A stretch of 64,000 nt of DNA from Bradyrhizobium ottawaense (GTDB taxonomy: Bacteria > Pseudomonadota > Alphaproteobacteria > Rhizobiales > Xanthobacteraceae): assembly GCF_002278135.3 (NCBI RefSeq), contig NZ_CP029425.2, forward strand, positions 7,168,001 through 7,232,000. Reading direction: 5' to 3'. Shown here in pieces: positions 9,717 to 22,621 of the stretch. The notes under the pieces are model-generated. The model saw only the letters and a program-made list of their open reading frames with translations, made no database searches and had not been told where the DNA came from. How positions within the stretch are numbered: position 1 is the stretch's first letter; each line of letters opens with the position of its first letter. The position numbers and the translations under genes are program-made.

Positions 9717-10769
9717 TCACACTGCGACGAAGCGGACGTCCGACCGCAACCAGTCGAGCCGCACTGCATCGCCAGGCTGGAAGATCTGTTGTCCCGATGC
9801 GACATGCTCTCGTACTGCGATCAGGCAGTCGCCGACGCGTACCTGGTATTTGCGCAAAGGACCGGCGTAGATCATGTCACTCACTGCTCCGGTGATGGAC
9901 TGGCACAGGTCCGCATCGTCACGTTTTGGAGCCCCAGGTGCGGCGATACAAATACGTTCGGGCCGGATCATCATCACGGCGCCGGAAGGCTGCGGTGCAG
10001 CAGTTTCGATCCTGAACGCAGGGCTTTCGAAGATGTTGGCCTCGCCCAGAAAATTGGCCACGAAACGTGTCGCCGGCCGATCATAGAGGGCTTCTGGCGT
10101 GTCGGTCTGCTCGATCCGCCCCGCCCGCATGACGACGATGCGATCCGAAAGGGTGAGCGCCTCTTCCTGATCGTGCGTGACGCATATGGTGGTCTTGCCG
10201 AATTCCTTGTGCAGGCTCTTGATCTCGACCTGCATTTGCTCGCGAAGATTGCGATCGAGCGCTCCGAGCGGTTCGTCGAGCAGGAGGATCGGCGGGTCGG
10301 CGATCAGCGCGCGAGCAAGCGCCACGCGCTGCTGCTGCCCGCCGCTTAGTTGCGATGGCATGCGGTCACCGTAGTCATTGAGATGCACGCGCTGAAGCAT
10401 GCGGTTGACACGCATCGCCTTCTCGGCCGCCTTTATGCCGCGCATTTCGAGCGGGAACTCGAGATTACGCCGCACAGTGAGGTGCGGAAACAGCGCATAA
10501 CTCTGGAATACAATGCCTTGGTCGCGCCGATAGGAGGGCACCGCCGCGACCGACTTCCCGGAAATGAGGATGTCTCCCTTGGTGGGAGCCACGAATCCGG
10601 CAAGCAGCATGAGCGCTGTGGTCTTGCCCGAGCCGCTCGGACCGAGAATGGTCAGAAACTCCCCGCCACGAACCGCGAGCGAGACATCCTCGATCGCCGC
10701 AATCGCTCCATATGTCTTCGTGACGCGCCGGAATTCGATTTCCGCGGAATCAGGACCGTTCTCCAGCAC
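9717..10769 (-). CDS. ABC transporter ATP-binding protein (PotA-like)
   Basis: Walker A is GPSGSGKTT (about residues 43-51), the signature LSGGQQQRVALARAL, Walker B ILLLDEPLGALD, and the switch His lies in ICVTHDQEEAL. The C-terminal 100 residues form a TOBE-type domain, so length (350) and layout match PotA/FbpC-like subunits of importers for polyamines or related cations. The start used is the GTG at 10769. An IS427-group element is inserted 21 bases upstream, separating this gene from the binding-protein gene it would normally follow, so its expression probably now depends on a promoter near the insertion. Confidence 0.9.
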   Translation of the reverse strand: MLENGPDSAEIEFRRVTKTYGAIAAIEDVSLAVRGGEFLTILGPSGSGKTTALMLLAGFVAPTKGDILISGKSVAAVPSYRRDQGIVFQSYALFPHLTVRRNLEFPLEMRGIKAAEKAMRVNRMLQRVHLNDYGDRMPSQLSGGQQQRVALARALIADPPILLLDEPLGALDRNLREQMQVEIKSLHKEFGKTTICVTHDQEEALTLSDRIVVMRAGRIEQTDTPEALYDRPATRFVANFLGEANIFESPAFRIETAAPQPSGAVMMIRPERICIAAPGAPKRDDADLCQSITGAVSDMIYAGPLRKYQVRVGDCLIAVREHVASGQQIFQPGDAVRLDWLRSDVRFVAV

Positions 10770-10852
10770 TTCATCCTCAACATGTACTAGGGTCTGTACC
10801 TAAATAGCGCCACGTGATTCTCTTGCCTACGTGTTGATTCGGGGGCGAGAGA

Positions 10853-11245
10853 ATGCGCGCTGGTTTGTTTTGGCTGAACGACAGGCAATGGGCGCGTATC
10901 GAACCGCATCTGCCGAGGGGACTGACGGGGCCGGATCGGGACGACGACCGACGCATCGTCAGCGGCATCATTCACATGCTGCAATCGGGTGCACGATGGC
11001 GTGATTGTCCACGTGAATACGGCCCTTACACGACGATCTACAATCGCTTCAATCGCTGGGCCAAGCGAGGACGATGGTGCGCAATCTTCGAAGCGCTGGC
11101 CAAGCCTGGCGAAGACGGCGTCGTACTGTCGCTCGACTCGACCTCGATTAAAGCTCACCGGTGTGCCTCCGGCGGAAAAGGGGGGAGCACAATCAAGCAA
11201 TCGGCCGCTCGCGCGGAGGCCGCACGACAAAAATCCATGCGCTGA
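10853..11245 (+). CDS. IS427-group transposase, N-terminal frame (OrfA)
   Basis: The 130-residue frame carries the N-terminal domain typical of these small IS5 relatives: LNDRQWARIEPHLPRG, GIIHMLQSGARWRDCP and YTTIYNRFNRWAKRG. The first catalytic Asp follows in LSLDSTSIKAHR. The frame then runs into an A4G6 stretch (around 11175), where ribosomes are expected to slip into the second frame. Alone it lacks the remaining catalytic residues. Confidence 0.85.
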   Translation: MRAGLFWLNDRQWARIEPHLPRGLTGPDRDDDRRIVSGIIHMLQSGARWRDCPREYGPYTTIYNRFNRWAKRGRWCAIFEALAKPGEDGVVLSLDSTSIKAHRCASGGKGGSTIKQSAARAEAARQKSMR

Positions 11246-11613
11246 GCGATCCGCTCTGCCGGCCGGTCGTCCTGCATCTGACTCCAGGCCAGGATGCCGA
11301 TATCGCTGCGGCTCCCGATGTCCTGGCGCTCGCGCCACCCATGAGCGTGCTCCTCGCCGACAAAGGGTATGATGGCGACAAGCTTCGCGGCGAAATCATT
11401 CGTCGTGGCGCCAAGCCCGTAATCCCCAATAAATCTAACCGTGTCGTCATCCATCGCTTCAACAAACGCGCCTACAAAGGACGAAATGTCATCGAACGCT
11501 GCTTTTGCAGGCTCAAGGACTTCCGGCGCATCGCCACGCGATATGACAAGCTCGCCCGTAATTTTTTGGCCGCTGTTCATCTCGCCGCTCTCGTCGCATA
11601 TTGGCTCAATTGA
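11161..11613 (+). CDS. IS427-group transposase, C-terminal frame (OrfB)
   Basis: The frame supplies the rest of the DDE domain: GGRTTKIHALSD, LADKGYDGDKLR (second catalytic Asp) and RNVIERCFCRLKDFRRIATRYDK (catalytic Glu with the Y-R-K signature). It overlaps the first frame, and the AAAAGGGGGG run in the overlap is a plausible programmed frameshift site. Together the two frames give a full-length transposase of about 250 residues, so the element may still be active. Confidence 0.85.
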   Translation: MCLRRKRGEHNQAIGRSRGGRTTKIHALSDPLCRPVVLHLTPGQDADIAAAPDVLALAPPMSVLLADKGYDGDKLRGEIIRRGAKPVIPNKSNRVVIHRFNKRAYKGRNVIERCFCRLKDFRRIATRYDKLARNFLAAVHLAALVAYWLN

Positions 11614-11734
11614 GTCTGGACCCTAGGGCAGTCATAGGATACGGATTCAGCATTTATACTCCAGACAGGCAATTGCGCTAAGAAGTGCGGAGCGGCGCGA
11701 TGGACCGGCCGTTCACGCGAAGGACAGCCACGAT

Positions 11735-12844
11735 CTAACGCAGACTCCATTCATTCCAGCGCTGGATTAGCCGCTCCATGTTCGACAAGCCGTCCGGTCC
11801 GGACTCCAAGTACCACTTCGGATTTATGGCGAAGCTGCTCGCCATGTACTCGGGGTAGGTCGCAAGTTTGCGGGCTACATTTTCGGGTAGCTGCTTGTAG
11901 GCACTGTGATTGCTCGGAGCGAGGGTGAACAATTGCGCGAACGCTGCCTGGCGGTCGGCGCGAGACGTGAGCTCAATGAACTTCTGCGCGCTCTGGACGT
12001 TCGGACTGCCTTTCGGAATGATCCAGTTATCCCAAGCCAGCTTGGCCTGACTCCTACTGATTTCGATCGGCGCGCCTTCATCGATCAATGCTTGCGCCCG
12101 CCCGTCATAGCCTTGCGCGACGTCAGCCACGTTATCACGCATCATTTGCAGGATCTCGGATCCGGTCGACCACCACTTGCGGATGTGCGGCTTGATTTTA
12201 TCGAGGCTCGCGAAAACACGGTCGATATCCATTGGGTAGAGCGCATCCACAGGAACGCCGTCCGCCAGCAGAGCTTCCTCGAAGGGACCCAGTGCGCCGT
12301 ACTGCCCGGTCCTGAGGGTACGTGCTCCAGGAAACTTCTTAACATCCCAGAATTCGGCCCACGTGGAGGGCCGCGGCTTGTCACCCGGGAACTTCCCCGT
12401 ATTGTAAATCATGTTCATGGAATATACGAAACTACCGAAACCAAAGGGCTGTTTGCAGTAATGTTGCGTCGCCTCTAATTCCACCTGCCTGTAGATCGAG
12501 TAGTCGATTTTTTCAAGATTTCCTTTCGCGGCCAAGGTAAACGCCGAGACTTGATTCATAAGAAGTACGTCGACCGTGATGTTGCTCGCATGCACCATCG
12601 TCGCGATCTGGGCCGCGTCTATATCCTGCGTAATCTGAATTACCTTAACTCCGGTCTCGGTCTGGAAAGGCTTCACATAAGCTTCGGCGATGGCCTTGCC
12701 AAAATTGCCCCCGCTAAATGCCACGCGCAACTCGCGTGAGGATTGCGCCGATACCGGGCCATCGACAGAAGACAGCGTGCCGACCGCGATAACGGACGAC
12801 ATTCCTCTCATGAAGCGCCTGCGATTTACCCAAAGATGCCTCAT
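11735..12844 (-). CDS. Periplasmic solute-binding protein of polyamine-type ABC importer
   Basis: The ATG at 12844 is preceded by an excellent ribosome binding site (GGAGGAAAC). The N-terminus MRHLWVNRRRFMRG has an RRRFM twin-arginine-like motif followed by a hydrophobic stretch and a cleavage region ending in SAQ, so export may be by Tat. The body (ELRVAFSGGNFGKAIAEAY, VDVLLMNQ, PSTWAEFWDVKKFPG, GSEILQMMRDNVADVAQGYDGRAQ) fits PotD/PotF-like class F binding proteins for spermidine, putrescine or amino-acid-like ligands. It should deliver ligand to the permease and ATPase downstream, but an IS element now lies between them. Confidence 0.9.
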   Translation of the reverse strand: MRHLWVNRRRFMRGMSSVIAVGTLSSVDGPVSAQSSRELRVAFSGGNFGKAIAEAYVKPFQTETGVKVIQITQDIDAAQIATMVHASNITVDVLLMNQVSAFTLAAKGNLEKIDYSIYRQVELEATQHYCKQPFGFGSFVYSMNMIYNTGKFPGDKPRPSTWAEFWDVKKFPGARTLRTGQYGALGPFEEALLADGVPVDALYPMDIDRVFASLDKIKPHIRKWWSTGSEILQMMRDNVADVAQGYDGRAQALIDEGAPIEISRSQAKLAWDNWIIPKGSPNVQSAQKFIELTSRADRQAAFAQLFTLAPSNHSAYKQLPENVARKLATYPEYMASSFAINPKWYLESGPDGLSNMERLIQRWNEWSLR

Positions 12845-13492
12845 TGTTTCCTCCACGCCCCGCGGGAATTTTCCCCGCTCTGGCCATATTAGCGGGAGCA
12901 AGGTCAGAATTTCCACATTTTTGGCGTTAGGGAGCCGAAATTCCGCGCTTCATGGGGGCGACGCGAAGGTTTAAAGCCATTCAGGGATTGGGCTGCTACA
13001 TGCACAAGCGCGCCTAGTAAAAATACACCTGCTCTCCGGCGCGCTCAGACTCGAGCGGAAGGAGAGACTGCCTTTTCCTCGGTCTCATAGGCCGAAAAGG
13101 CGGATACGCTCCAGTGTCTTGGCAAAGTGCTCGTCTGGCGGTCAACTCGGCGCGGCCGCTTACACGATGAAGCCGATCGAGTCCCATATTTAGACCGTGG
13201 GTGTTCTGCCGGGACGTCGACGGAACGTGCCGCCAGTGTAGACTGCGGGCGCGCCGGAATTGCTGTGCATCGGTACGAGCAAGAGTTCACCGTCACGGTA
13301 CTCGGCTTGACGCAACGAACGCCAGTCCTGCGCGGCAGCCGCAGTTCCAACCACACGCATAAAGCCGTCTGCCGAGATGCCCATGAGCGATGGAGCTCCT
13401 CGACGGAAGGATATGCAGGCTACAATGCTGGCCAGAAGGGGAACGGGACAAGTGCGGATAAATAACCTTGGGCCGAGTAGCTCTTTGCGCCC
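12845..13492. other. No recognisable gene
   Basis: A minus-strand frame around 13190-13384 has a protein-like composition but no start site or recognised family. Otherwise nothing is seen between the binding-protein promoter region and the serine hydrolase stop. Confidence 0.35.
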
Positions 13493-14680
13493 TCACCAAG
13501 CATTGCGCGCGGGGCCTTCAGGCTGCGCCACAGCCGCTGCATGGAGGGCCTCGACGAAGGCAGCCTGGGCCTGGCCATACTCGGGCAGGTTGGGTTCAGG
13601 CCACGCAGAGTTGATCGCGATGACGATCTTGTCCTTCGGATAGACAAAGATCGCCTGGCCGGCGTGGCCCAGCGCCGCGTAGGCGTCCTTGTAAATCCAC
13701 CAGTGATAACCATAACCCGTCGCTCCCGTACTCGTGGGTGAGAAGGTCAAATGAGCGCGGGTTGCCTCCGCCAACCAACCGGGCGACAGCACCTGGATGG
13801 CGCCGGCCCTACCACCGTCCAGCATGAATTGCCCGATGCGAGCGTAATCGCGCAGCGTCGTGATGAAACCGCCGCCGCCGTACTCTTGGCCTGCTGGATC
13901 TACCACCCAGAATGCGTCCTGTTCCATCCCAAAGGGCCGCCAGAGCTTGTCTGAGAGGTACTCTGACATCGACTTCCCGGCCGCCTTGGAAACTAAGACC
14001 CCGGCCAGATGGGAATCGCCGGTCTTGTAGTCGAACTTGGCCCCGGGCCGGTGGATTCTGGGCAGACGGCGCATGTAAGCGACGCCGGGGTTGACGCCGT
14101 CTATGAAAGGGGCCGTCATCAGCAGGGCGTCGTCCGAGTTCGGGTCCGTGTAATCCTCACTCCACTTGACCCCCGAAGTCATGGTCAAGAGTTGTCGGAC
14201 GGTTACGCCGTCGTAGGCGCTGCCTTTTAGCTCATGGATATAGTCGATGAGGGGCGCATCCATGCCGTTGATGTAACCATCCTGGATAGCCGCGCCAATC
14301 AGGATAGAAGTTACTGATTTCCCAACGGAGTAGGAGGTCCAACGGTCCTTCGCTGTACGCCCGAGACCATAGCGCTCGAGAAGCACCTGTCGGTTCTTCA
14401 GCACAATGACGCCAGAGACGCGCTCCGCCTTAATGTGGCGATCGACATCCAGGTCTTGTCCCCTCCAAGTCCAGCGTGGCGAGATCTGATGGAGGGCTGT
14501 AGGCAGGACGTAAACGTGCGGGCCGCGGCTTATCCCACGGACCGGATCGATCTTCTCTCTACTACGGCAGCCGACGATCTGTTGATCTCGGGTCCATCGC
14601 AGCATAGCCGCGCCGCCCGGCGGAAGCGACGCGTCCTCGGATGTGCATGCCGCTGTATTCACAGTCTCCATCCCATTCAT
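13493..14680 (-). CDS. Class C beta-lactamase-fold serine hydrolase
   Basis: The protein (about 395 residues) has the nucleophile motif SxxK in SYSVGKS (about residue 117), a second motif beginning with Tyr in FDYKTGDSHLAG, and the C-terminal Gly-rich region GHAGQAIFVYP of the beta-lactamase/DD-peptidase fold (PF00144). Overall arrangement resembles esterases and 6-aminohexanoate-dimer hydrolases rather than true beta-lactamases. No signal peptide is seen, suggesting a cytoplasmic enzyme. The ATG at 14680 is used because AAGGAG lies at the right distance upstream. The substrate is unknown. Confidence 0.85.
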   Translation of the reverse strand: MNGMETVNTAACTSEDASLPPGGAAMLRWTRDQQIVGCRSREKIDPVRGISRGPHVYVLPTALHQISPRWTWRGQDLDVDRHIKAERVSGVIVLKNRQVLLERYGLGRTAKDRWTSYSVGKSVTSILIGAAIQDGYINGMDAPLIDYIHELKGSAYDGVTVRQLLTMTSGVKWSEDYTDPNSDDALLMTAPFIDGVNPGVAYMRRLPRIHRPGAKFDYKTGDSHLAGVLVSKAAGKSMSEYLSDKLWRPFGMEQDAFWVVDPAGQEYGGGGFITTLRDYARIGQFMLDGGRAGAIQVLSPGWLAEATRAHLTFSPTSTGATGYGYHWWIYKDAYAALGHAGQAIFVYPKDKIVIAINSAWPEPNLPEYGQAQAAFVEALHAAAVAQPEGPARNAW

Positions 14681-15379
14681 CGTCACTCCTTGCGGACTTC
14701 TCTTGCCTGTTGTTTTCCATCTAAAGTTTCAAGAATTTATCTTACCACAAAGCCGCATTTCCGTAATGTAGCTCCGTTCGCGCCGAAATCCTGCGCTGGA
14801 TCCGGCGATGTGCTAAGTTTTCCGCGCCTTGGAATTGACGAGCAAGTGACCGAACTTTGGTGATCGAGTGGGCACAACTTGCCAATAATACAGAAGATGG
14901 ACGGTCGTTCGCGCGCGCTCAGATTGCGCGGGATGATCATGTGCGCCAGTTAGCGTCCTGAGCCAACCAGTGCGCGCCCGAGCCAACGAGCGGCCAGTCG
15001 CACGGACTATCAACTCGGGTCTTCGCGCATGTGTGGCGACCCGCGTATCCGATGTCGATCTTGCCCGCTGCGTCGAAATTGAAGGTGACCCTCGAGTTTC
15101 CAGGCTTGGTCGGGGTCGCGAACTGCCACCGATTGGCTCTCGCTCCTCCTAAGATCGCGATTGGTAGCGATGCACAGCAGACCGAATTTGATCGCTACCT
15201 TAAGGCCAGCCCCTTCCCGACGGCTGTTGAAATAGGAGGAGCGGCGTTGCCCCCGTTGAGCTGTTAGGCTCGGTTCGCCAAAACCAGGAAAGAAAGCATC
15301 GCCATGAAGAAGACTATCACGACAAGGGCCGGCGATGCGACCAGGATGGTGGAAGCAGCGTGGCAAAAGGTTGGGAAGC
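14681..15379. other. No recognisable gene
   Basis: No domain is recognised. The end near 15300 (MKKTITTRAGDATRMVEAAW frame) may be the start of the IS256-type transposase remnant that follows. Confidence 0.35.
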
Positions 15380-16265
15380 TTAGACCTTTTCTGCCTGACG
15401 GCCGGGATCGCGAGACTTACGCAGATGATCGAAGAGGATAGCGAGCGGCTGTGCGGGCCACGCCTTGGGCGATTGGACCAGAGGGCCGGCCAACACTGGG
15501 GGCGGAGCACTGGGCGGCAGCGCTTCCACGGCGGGAGGATCGAGGTAGAGCGGCCGCGCGCATCGACGCGTTCGTCGTCCAGCCCCGGCGCGCGCGCAGA
15601 GCATGGCTCGGCAAATGAGCGATGAACCTGATGTTGCTGAACGTCTCGACCGCGGGTTCGGCCGCGGTCCGCCTGCCGGAGGGCGACATTCCCGCAAAAA
15701 ATGGGCGACGGGCGATCCAAGTCGGCCGTCTCGCGCCGGTCGTCGAGTTGTGGGCGGAGCGGATGGCCGCATGGACGTGGTCGGATCGATCTGCTCGCCA
15801 TCCAGATCGATGGGTTGCATATCCGCGATGAGCTGACGCTGGTCGCCGCCGTTGCTATCGACAGCGAAGGCAACAACCATCCGCTGGCGGTTGTCGAAGA
15901 CGCCACCGAGAATACTGCGATTGTGTAGGCGGTGGTGGACAACCTGACTGGCCTTGGGCTCGATCCTGGAATCTGCCGCCTCTTCATTATCGATGGTGCG
16001 AAGGCGCTGCCGAAGGCGATCCGCCAAACCTTCGGCGGTCACACGGCGATCCAACGGTGTCAGATCCACAAGAGCCGCATCGTCGAGCGCCTGTCGGGAC
16101 ATCTGCATGCGACGATCCGCAAGGCTGCGTGAAGCCTGGGAGATCGACGATGCGGCAAGGTCGGAGGAGCTGATGAAGAATCTGGCGCGCGGCTGGAGCG
16201 AGACGCCCGGCGTATCCGATCACTTGCGAAGCAATCGCCCGGCGCCCGAAGATACCTATCCTGGC
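15380..16265 (+). pseudogene. IS256/mutator-family transposase remnant
   Basis: Segments in different frames match successive parts of a mutator-type transposase. These are TAGIARLTQMIEEDSERLCG, then IQIDGLHIRDELTLVAAVAI with DSEGNNHPLAVVEDATENTA, then LFIIDGAKALPKAIRQTFGG with IQRCQIHKSRIVERL. At least three frameshifts or stops separate them, and the conserved C-terminus (the ENxNG region) is absent. The two visible Asp-containing segments are where catalytic residues lie in the family. It is inactive, and no clear terminal repeats are found. Confidence 0.75.
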
Positions 16266-16271
16266 CGACAA

Positions 16272-16708
16272 CGACACAGCCTGTAGCAACGCGATCGATG
16301 TCATGATTGGAATTGGCGAGTACTAAAGGGCCAGCGCCAGCGCCCTTGTCATCGACGACAAGACATTCCCTAAGGTTACGAGCCTTGCTGCGGACGCCGC
16401 CAGCAACTGCTGAGCGAAGGAATTCCAGGGCTGGATCGAGGCTGCTCTCGGGATCCAAATTTTCTTGTGATCGCGAGAACCAAAGCGCTCATCGCTGGCT
16501 TGGCGAAGCTGAAGCCTTAGCCCCGCCGCAAGCGCATGTGAAAGGCTGGTGCCGACATGATCCTGATCCATTTCAAAGAAGAAGGATCCTGGCGAGATCG
16601 AAAGCTATTCCCGAGCAAGAACGTCCCCAAGGATATTGTACCGGGAGAGGAAATCTTCAGACCAGAGAATGGACGAGATTACGGCAGCTGAAACGCGCTT
16701 TCTGCACT
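16272..16708 (+). pseudogene. PEP mutase/isocitrate lyase-superfamily remnant, copy A
   Basis: Fragments in several frames, broken by stops, match the PEP phosphonomutase family: a damaged ADIDTGYGNA-like start, DDKTFPKVTSLAAD, AKEFQGWIEAAL, a VIARTKALIAGL segment, AGADMILIH and a C-terminal KDIVPGEEIFR region. The same gene, with different deletions, is at 32703-33026. This copy keeps central parts missing from the other but has several stops. Confidence 0.72.
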
Positions 16709-16730
16709 GATCCACGGCTGAAGGCCAACT

Positions 16731-17434
16731 CTAACCTGCGTGAACGGCTGTCGCTGTAATCTCGATGCTTTGCGCCGGCTCATTTGATCGGGGCTGCAAC
16801 TCCATTTCATGGAGGACCATCGGCTCCCTCTCAGTCAACATCTTGCCTTTGGCTTGAGGCAGTTGGCGCAAATTGGGCAGCGGAATCGAACGGCTGCCGT
16901 GCCAGCAGAACGGCTGAGCTCCGGATTGCAGCCGTTCAAACAGTCTTTGGCTGGGATAGCGCTGCAGGCCGACGAAGTTGTTCACGGAACGACCGAGCGA
17001 TAGCATGCGTTCGCCGGTCTCGGGATGAAGACGAACAATCGGATGTGTCGTTTCGTAGATCGTTCCACTGGATACGCCGCACCAAGGCCGCTTGTTGGCT
17101 TCGGTGGCCCTCTCTGTCGCAGTGAGATCAGATGCGACGAAGCTCACAGCCCAGAGGTTATCTGCGAGCATCCGCAGGGGATCGGGAACCCATTGTGTTT
17201 GTGGGATTCGGTAGGCCGGAGCACAAAACGCTGCTGCTGTGCATCGTCGAGATGTCCCTGATCGCGGAAGAAGATGACCTTATGCTCTAGCAGAAGCCGG
17301 TTGAACGCTACGATGATATCGTCAGGCAAATCGTCCGACAGCGCAATGTTCTTGATTTCGGCACCAAGCCGGTCCGTGTGCTTGACGATGTCGGCTCGCG
17401 GAATGACATTTTCAACAGCCATTGTTTCACTCAT
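16731..17434 (-). pseudogene. TauD-family dioxygenase remnant, copy A
   Basis: The N-terminal 72 or so residues (IPRADIVKHTDRLGAEIKNI, LLLEHKVIFFRDQGHLDDAQ) are followed after a deletion and frameshift by MLADNLWAV, TGTIYETTHPIVR-like and GERMLSLGRSVNNFVGLQRY. The parallel copy at 38058-38921 shows that about 75 central residues carrying the iron-binding HxD motif are missing here. The C-terminus also diverges after LQRYPSQRLFERLQ. It cannot be a working 2-oxoglutarate-dependent dioxygenase. Confidence 0.85.
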
Positions 17435-18321
17435 GACGGCGCCTCTTTCTGTGGATGTCTAAACAAGCTCAGTGGTCTCGCGTCTGGCGACAAACCCGGC
17501 ACAACAATCTTGATGTTACACACCCGAATTGTCTGAGCGTGGATCACCGCGTCGCTCAATTAAGCGGCTGAGTTCCGATACACACACCACCAGCATCTTA
17601 GAATCCGATCTCCCTCTACGCATCGACACGGCTAGCGCCGTTCTCATCGAACGACACTCGCATATGAGGCCCCCAGATCGATTTGCAGCCTGATCAGCAG
17701 TGCAGATCATAGACGCAATCCATGTCCAGTCTATGAAACGAAAACAGCTTTCTTTTCGAGCTCGCGCAACGTTCTCCTCGTCTCAGAACTCATGCTTGGA
17801 AAATCCTCGAACAACGACTGCGTCGTACCTCATTCATTCCACAAGGCCTCATGCGCACGACCTCAAGATGTATACTACGCTATAAACTACTTTAACGGGT
17901 CAATTATCATATTTTTGCGACTTTTGGAGTTGTTCTATGCGCGACTTTTTTCATCAGCTGATCACTTCCTGTCTGCCTTGGACGAGCGGGAGAAGCGCAA
18001 AATAAGGAGGCTGCAACTTCCGATGCAGCTTAACAACGGACTTAATCCCTCGATTTTCGAAATTTGCACTCGGGACGAATGCAGCGCTCGTGCCTGTGAT
18101 GCCGTGTCTTTCGTTTCACCCGGAGAGACGTAGATTTTCCTTACGGCGTGCATGCCGCTTGGCTTCGCGGTAGTTGACCACACACAATCGAAACAGAGCG
18201 GCCATGGCCGGAATATCGCTCCGAAGGCGTCTTTGCGTTCTCAGACTGCAAGCCTGCCGCGCGGCGAACAGGATGGAAGTGGAGCGTCGACCATGATGAG
18301 AGGGCTACGCCGGGCTCGTGA

Positions 18322-20771
<2,450 letters not shown>

Positions 20772-21209
20772 TTGACGCTCCGCGACAATCAAAGCAAACA
20801 AAACTCTTGCGCGCGACAATCATCGCGGCGATCATCATCGCGCCGCGACACTGACTCGCCATCCTGATCGCCGCGCTCTTCCGACCCAGATCGTCGCGCT
20901 ATAGCAAGCCGCAAATTCCGGCTGGCTATCTTGCCTCAGTATGAGCAACACGACACCGAAGGGCGGTCGGATTTCAGATCACAAGCCACGGATGTAGCTT
21001 CCTCATGATCGCTCTCTCTGATTCCTTAGCTTGAGATCGAGTGCTCGCCAAGACCAGGCGCGACGTCGACCTCGCCGCGCTGCGCCACCCGCGCACATCG
21101 TTCGCCAAGAACTGGCCAGCCGACTCCGCTGCAGCAAGTGCGCCGCCGCCCTTCGGCGACCCTGCTACAGCTTGCGCAGCGGTCACGTCACGCTGCTCGA
21201 GAAAGGTGA

Positions 21210-21640
21210 AGATGTGCCTCATCACCGAAACGAGGCGGCGATCAGTGCCTTTAATCCGCGTGGTCAACCGCTAGGCCGGCAATCTCGTACCGATGCCCGG
21301 AGTCTTTCCGGACTACAAAGCGCCGATTGTCCGGACCGGCGCCGACGGTCGCGAGCTCGCAACCGCGCGCTGGGTATGCCGTTCTCGCAGCATGCGCAAA
21401 TGGAGGCGACCAAAAAGCGCGCTGCGAAGCTGGAAGCCAAGGTACGTCGGTCGACTTCAAGGAACTTCTCCAGATAGAGCCGGATGGCGACACGACGAAT
21501 ATCCGTAACTTGAAAAGCAAACATTGGGCGCGTTGGCTGGGTCCGGCACATCGGTGCGTGGTGCCGTTCAACTCGTTCAGCGAGCTGCGCAGCTTTTCTG
21601 GGATGCTGTCGCGTGAAATGCCGCTGCGGCTACCGCCTTG
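21210..21640 (+). pseudogene. SOS response-associated peptidase (SRAP/YedK) remnant
   Basis: The start ATGTGC gives Met-Cys, the hallmark of SRAP proteins whose Cys2 traps abasic sites in single-stranded DNA. Family segments then appear in three frames: VPMPGVFPDYKAPIVRTGAD with GRELATARW, then GMPFSQHAQMEATKKRAAKL, then SVDFKELLQIEPDGDTTNIR with KSKHWARWLGPAHRCVVPFN. At least three frameshifts are needed, and the C-terminal half with the catalytic His is missing. It is a decayed fragment. Confidence 0.8.
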
Positions 21641-21779
21641 ATGCAAGCGTACGTAAGTGACTACGAATGCTGTCGTAAGCATCTCAAGTTCGAGGAAAGC
21701 CTCCATTTGCAATTCGAATACACGACCTACGCTGGGGCGGTGGGCATCGGAGCTCGATAGACTGCTGGCGGCGAACGCG

Positions 21780-22527
21780 GCCAAACCGGCGGCACCTGCA
21801 GCCGCGCCATCTACGACAACATGAAGACCGCGGTGGAGACGATCTTTGTCGGCAAGGATCGTCGCTGCAATCGCCACTTTCTGCAGATGTGCAGCCACTA
21901 TCTGTTCGACCCGGTTGCCTGCACGCCGGCGTCGGGCTGGGAGAAGGGCCAGGTCGAGAACCAGGTCGGGCTGGTCCGAGAACGCTTCTTCACGCCGCGG
22001 CTGCGGTTCAAAAACCTGCACGAGCTAAACGCCTGGCTGCTGGACAAATGCATCGTCTACGCCAAAGCTCATCGCCATGCGGTGACGGCATCGGTCTCGA
22101 AGACCAGCCTGGTGCGCTTCGACAACAACAAGTACTCAGTCGCAGGCAGCGCAGTCGGACGCCCGGTCGAGGTCCAGGCTATACCGATCGCATCGTGATC
22201 CGCCAGGATGGAAGGATCCTTGCGGAGCGTCCACGATCCTTCGGACGCGGCGAGAGGATCTCCGATCCCTGGCACTATGTGCCGGTGCTGGCTCGCAAAC
22301 CCGGCGCTTTGCGCAATGGCGCTCCCTTCAAGGACTGGGAGCTGCCGGCCGTACTTGAGCGGATCCGGCGCAGGCTTGCCGGCACTGACGACGGCAATCG
22401 GCAGATGGTCGACATCCTCAACGCCGTGCTGACTGACGGTCTGCCCGCGGGTCCGATCGTCATGCGTCAGGGATGGCTCGAGTTCGAAGCCATGAAGCGC
22501 GGCACCAACCTCATGATGCATCACTGA
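21780..22527 (+). pseudogene. IS21-type istA C-terminal fragment, unrelated to the intact copies
   Basis: The frame from 21821 encodes YDNMKTAVETIFVGKDR with RFLQMCSHYLFDPVACTPAS-like and GWEKGQVENQVGLVRERFF, a catalytic part of IstA. After a deletion it shifts frame to DRIVIRQDGRILAERPRSFG with DPWHYVPVLARKPGALRNGA and DDGNRQMVDILNAVLTDGLP. The N-terminus, part of the core and any istB are missing. The sequence differs from the IstA of the intact 18-21 kb element, so it derives from another IS21 subgroup. Confidence 0.82.
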
Positions 22528-22621
22528 AAGACCGAAGCGATGCGTGAATCGAGTAAACCACAACAGAGAGGGAGCGCAGCGTGCCGTGTGTTAGCGAAGA
22601 GCGCTATCGCTACTCGGCAGT

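Larger units (their letters stand above)
10791..11622 (+). mobile_element. IS5-family (IS427-group) insertion sequence, 832 bp
   Basis: The element is bounded by the 4-bp direct repeat CTAG (10787-10790 and 11623-11626), the YTAR target typical of the IS427 group. Inner ends begin GGTCTGTACC and, on the opposite strand, GGTCCAGACT, an imperfect inverted repeat. It carries two overlapping transposase frames. It is inserted in the minus-strand importer operon, in opposite orientation. Confidence 0.88.
16272..18205. repeat. Segmental duplication, copy A (PEP mutase-TauD unit)
   Basis: The segment resembles 32703-33233 and 38215-39745. Shared parts are the PEP-mutase 3' end, about 200 bases of intergenic DNA, the TauD gene, and non-coding DNA beyond the TauD start (for example AAACGAAAMCAGCTTTCTTT near 17740 and 39206, and TAGATTTTCCTTACGG at 18131 and 39678). 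In copy B about 5 kb now separates the two halves. The region 17435-18205 holds no recognisable gene. Confidence 0.8.
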
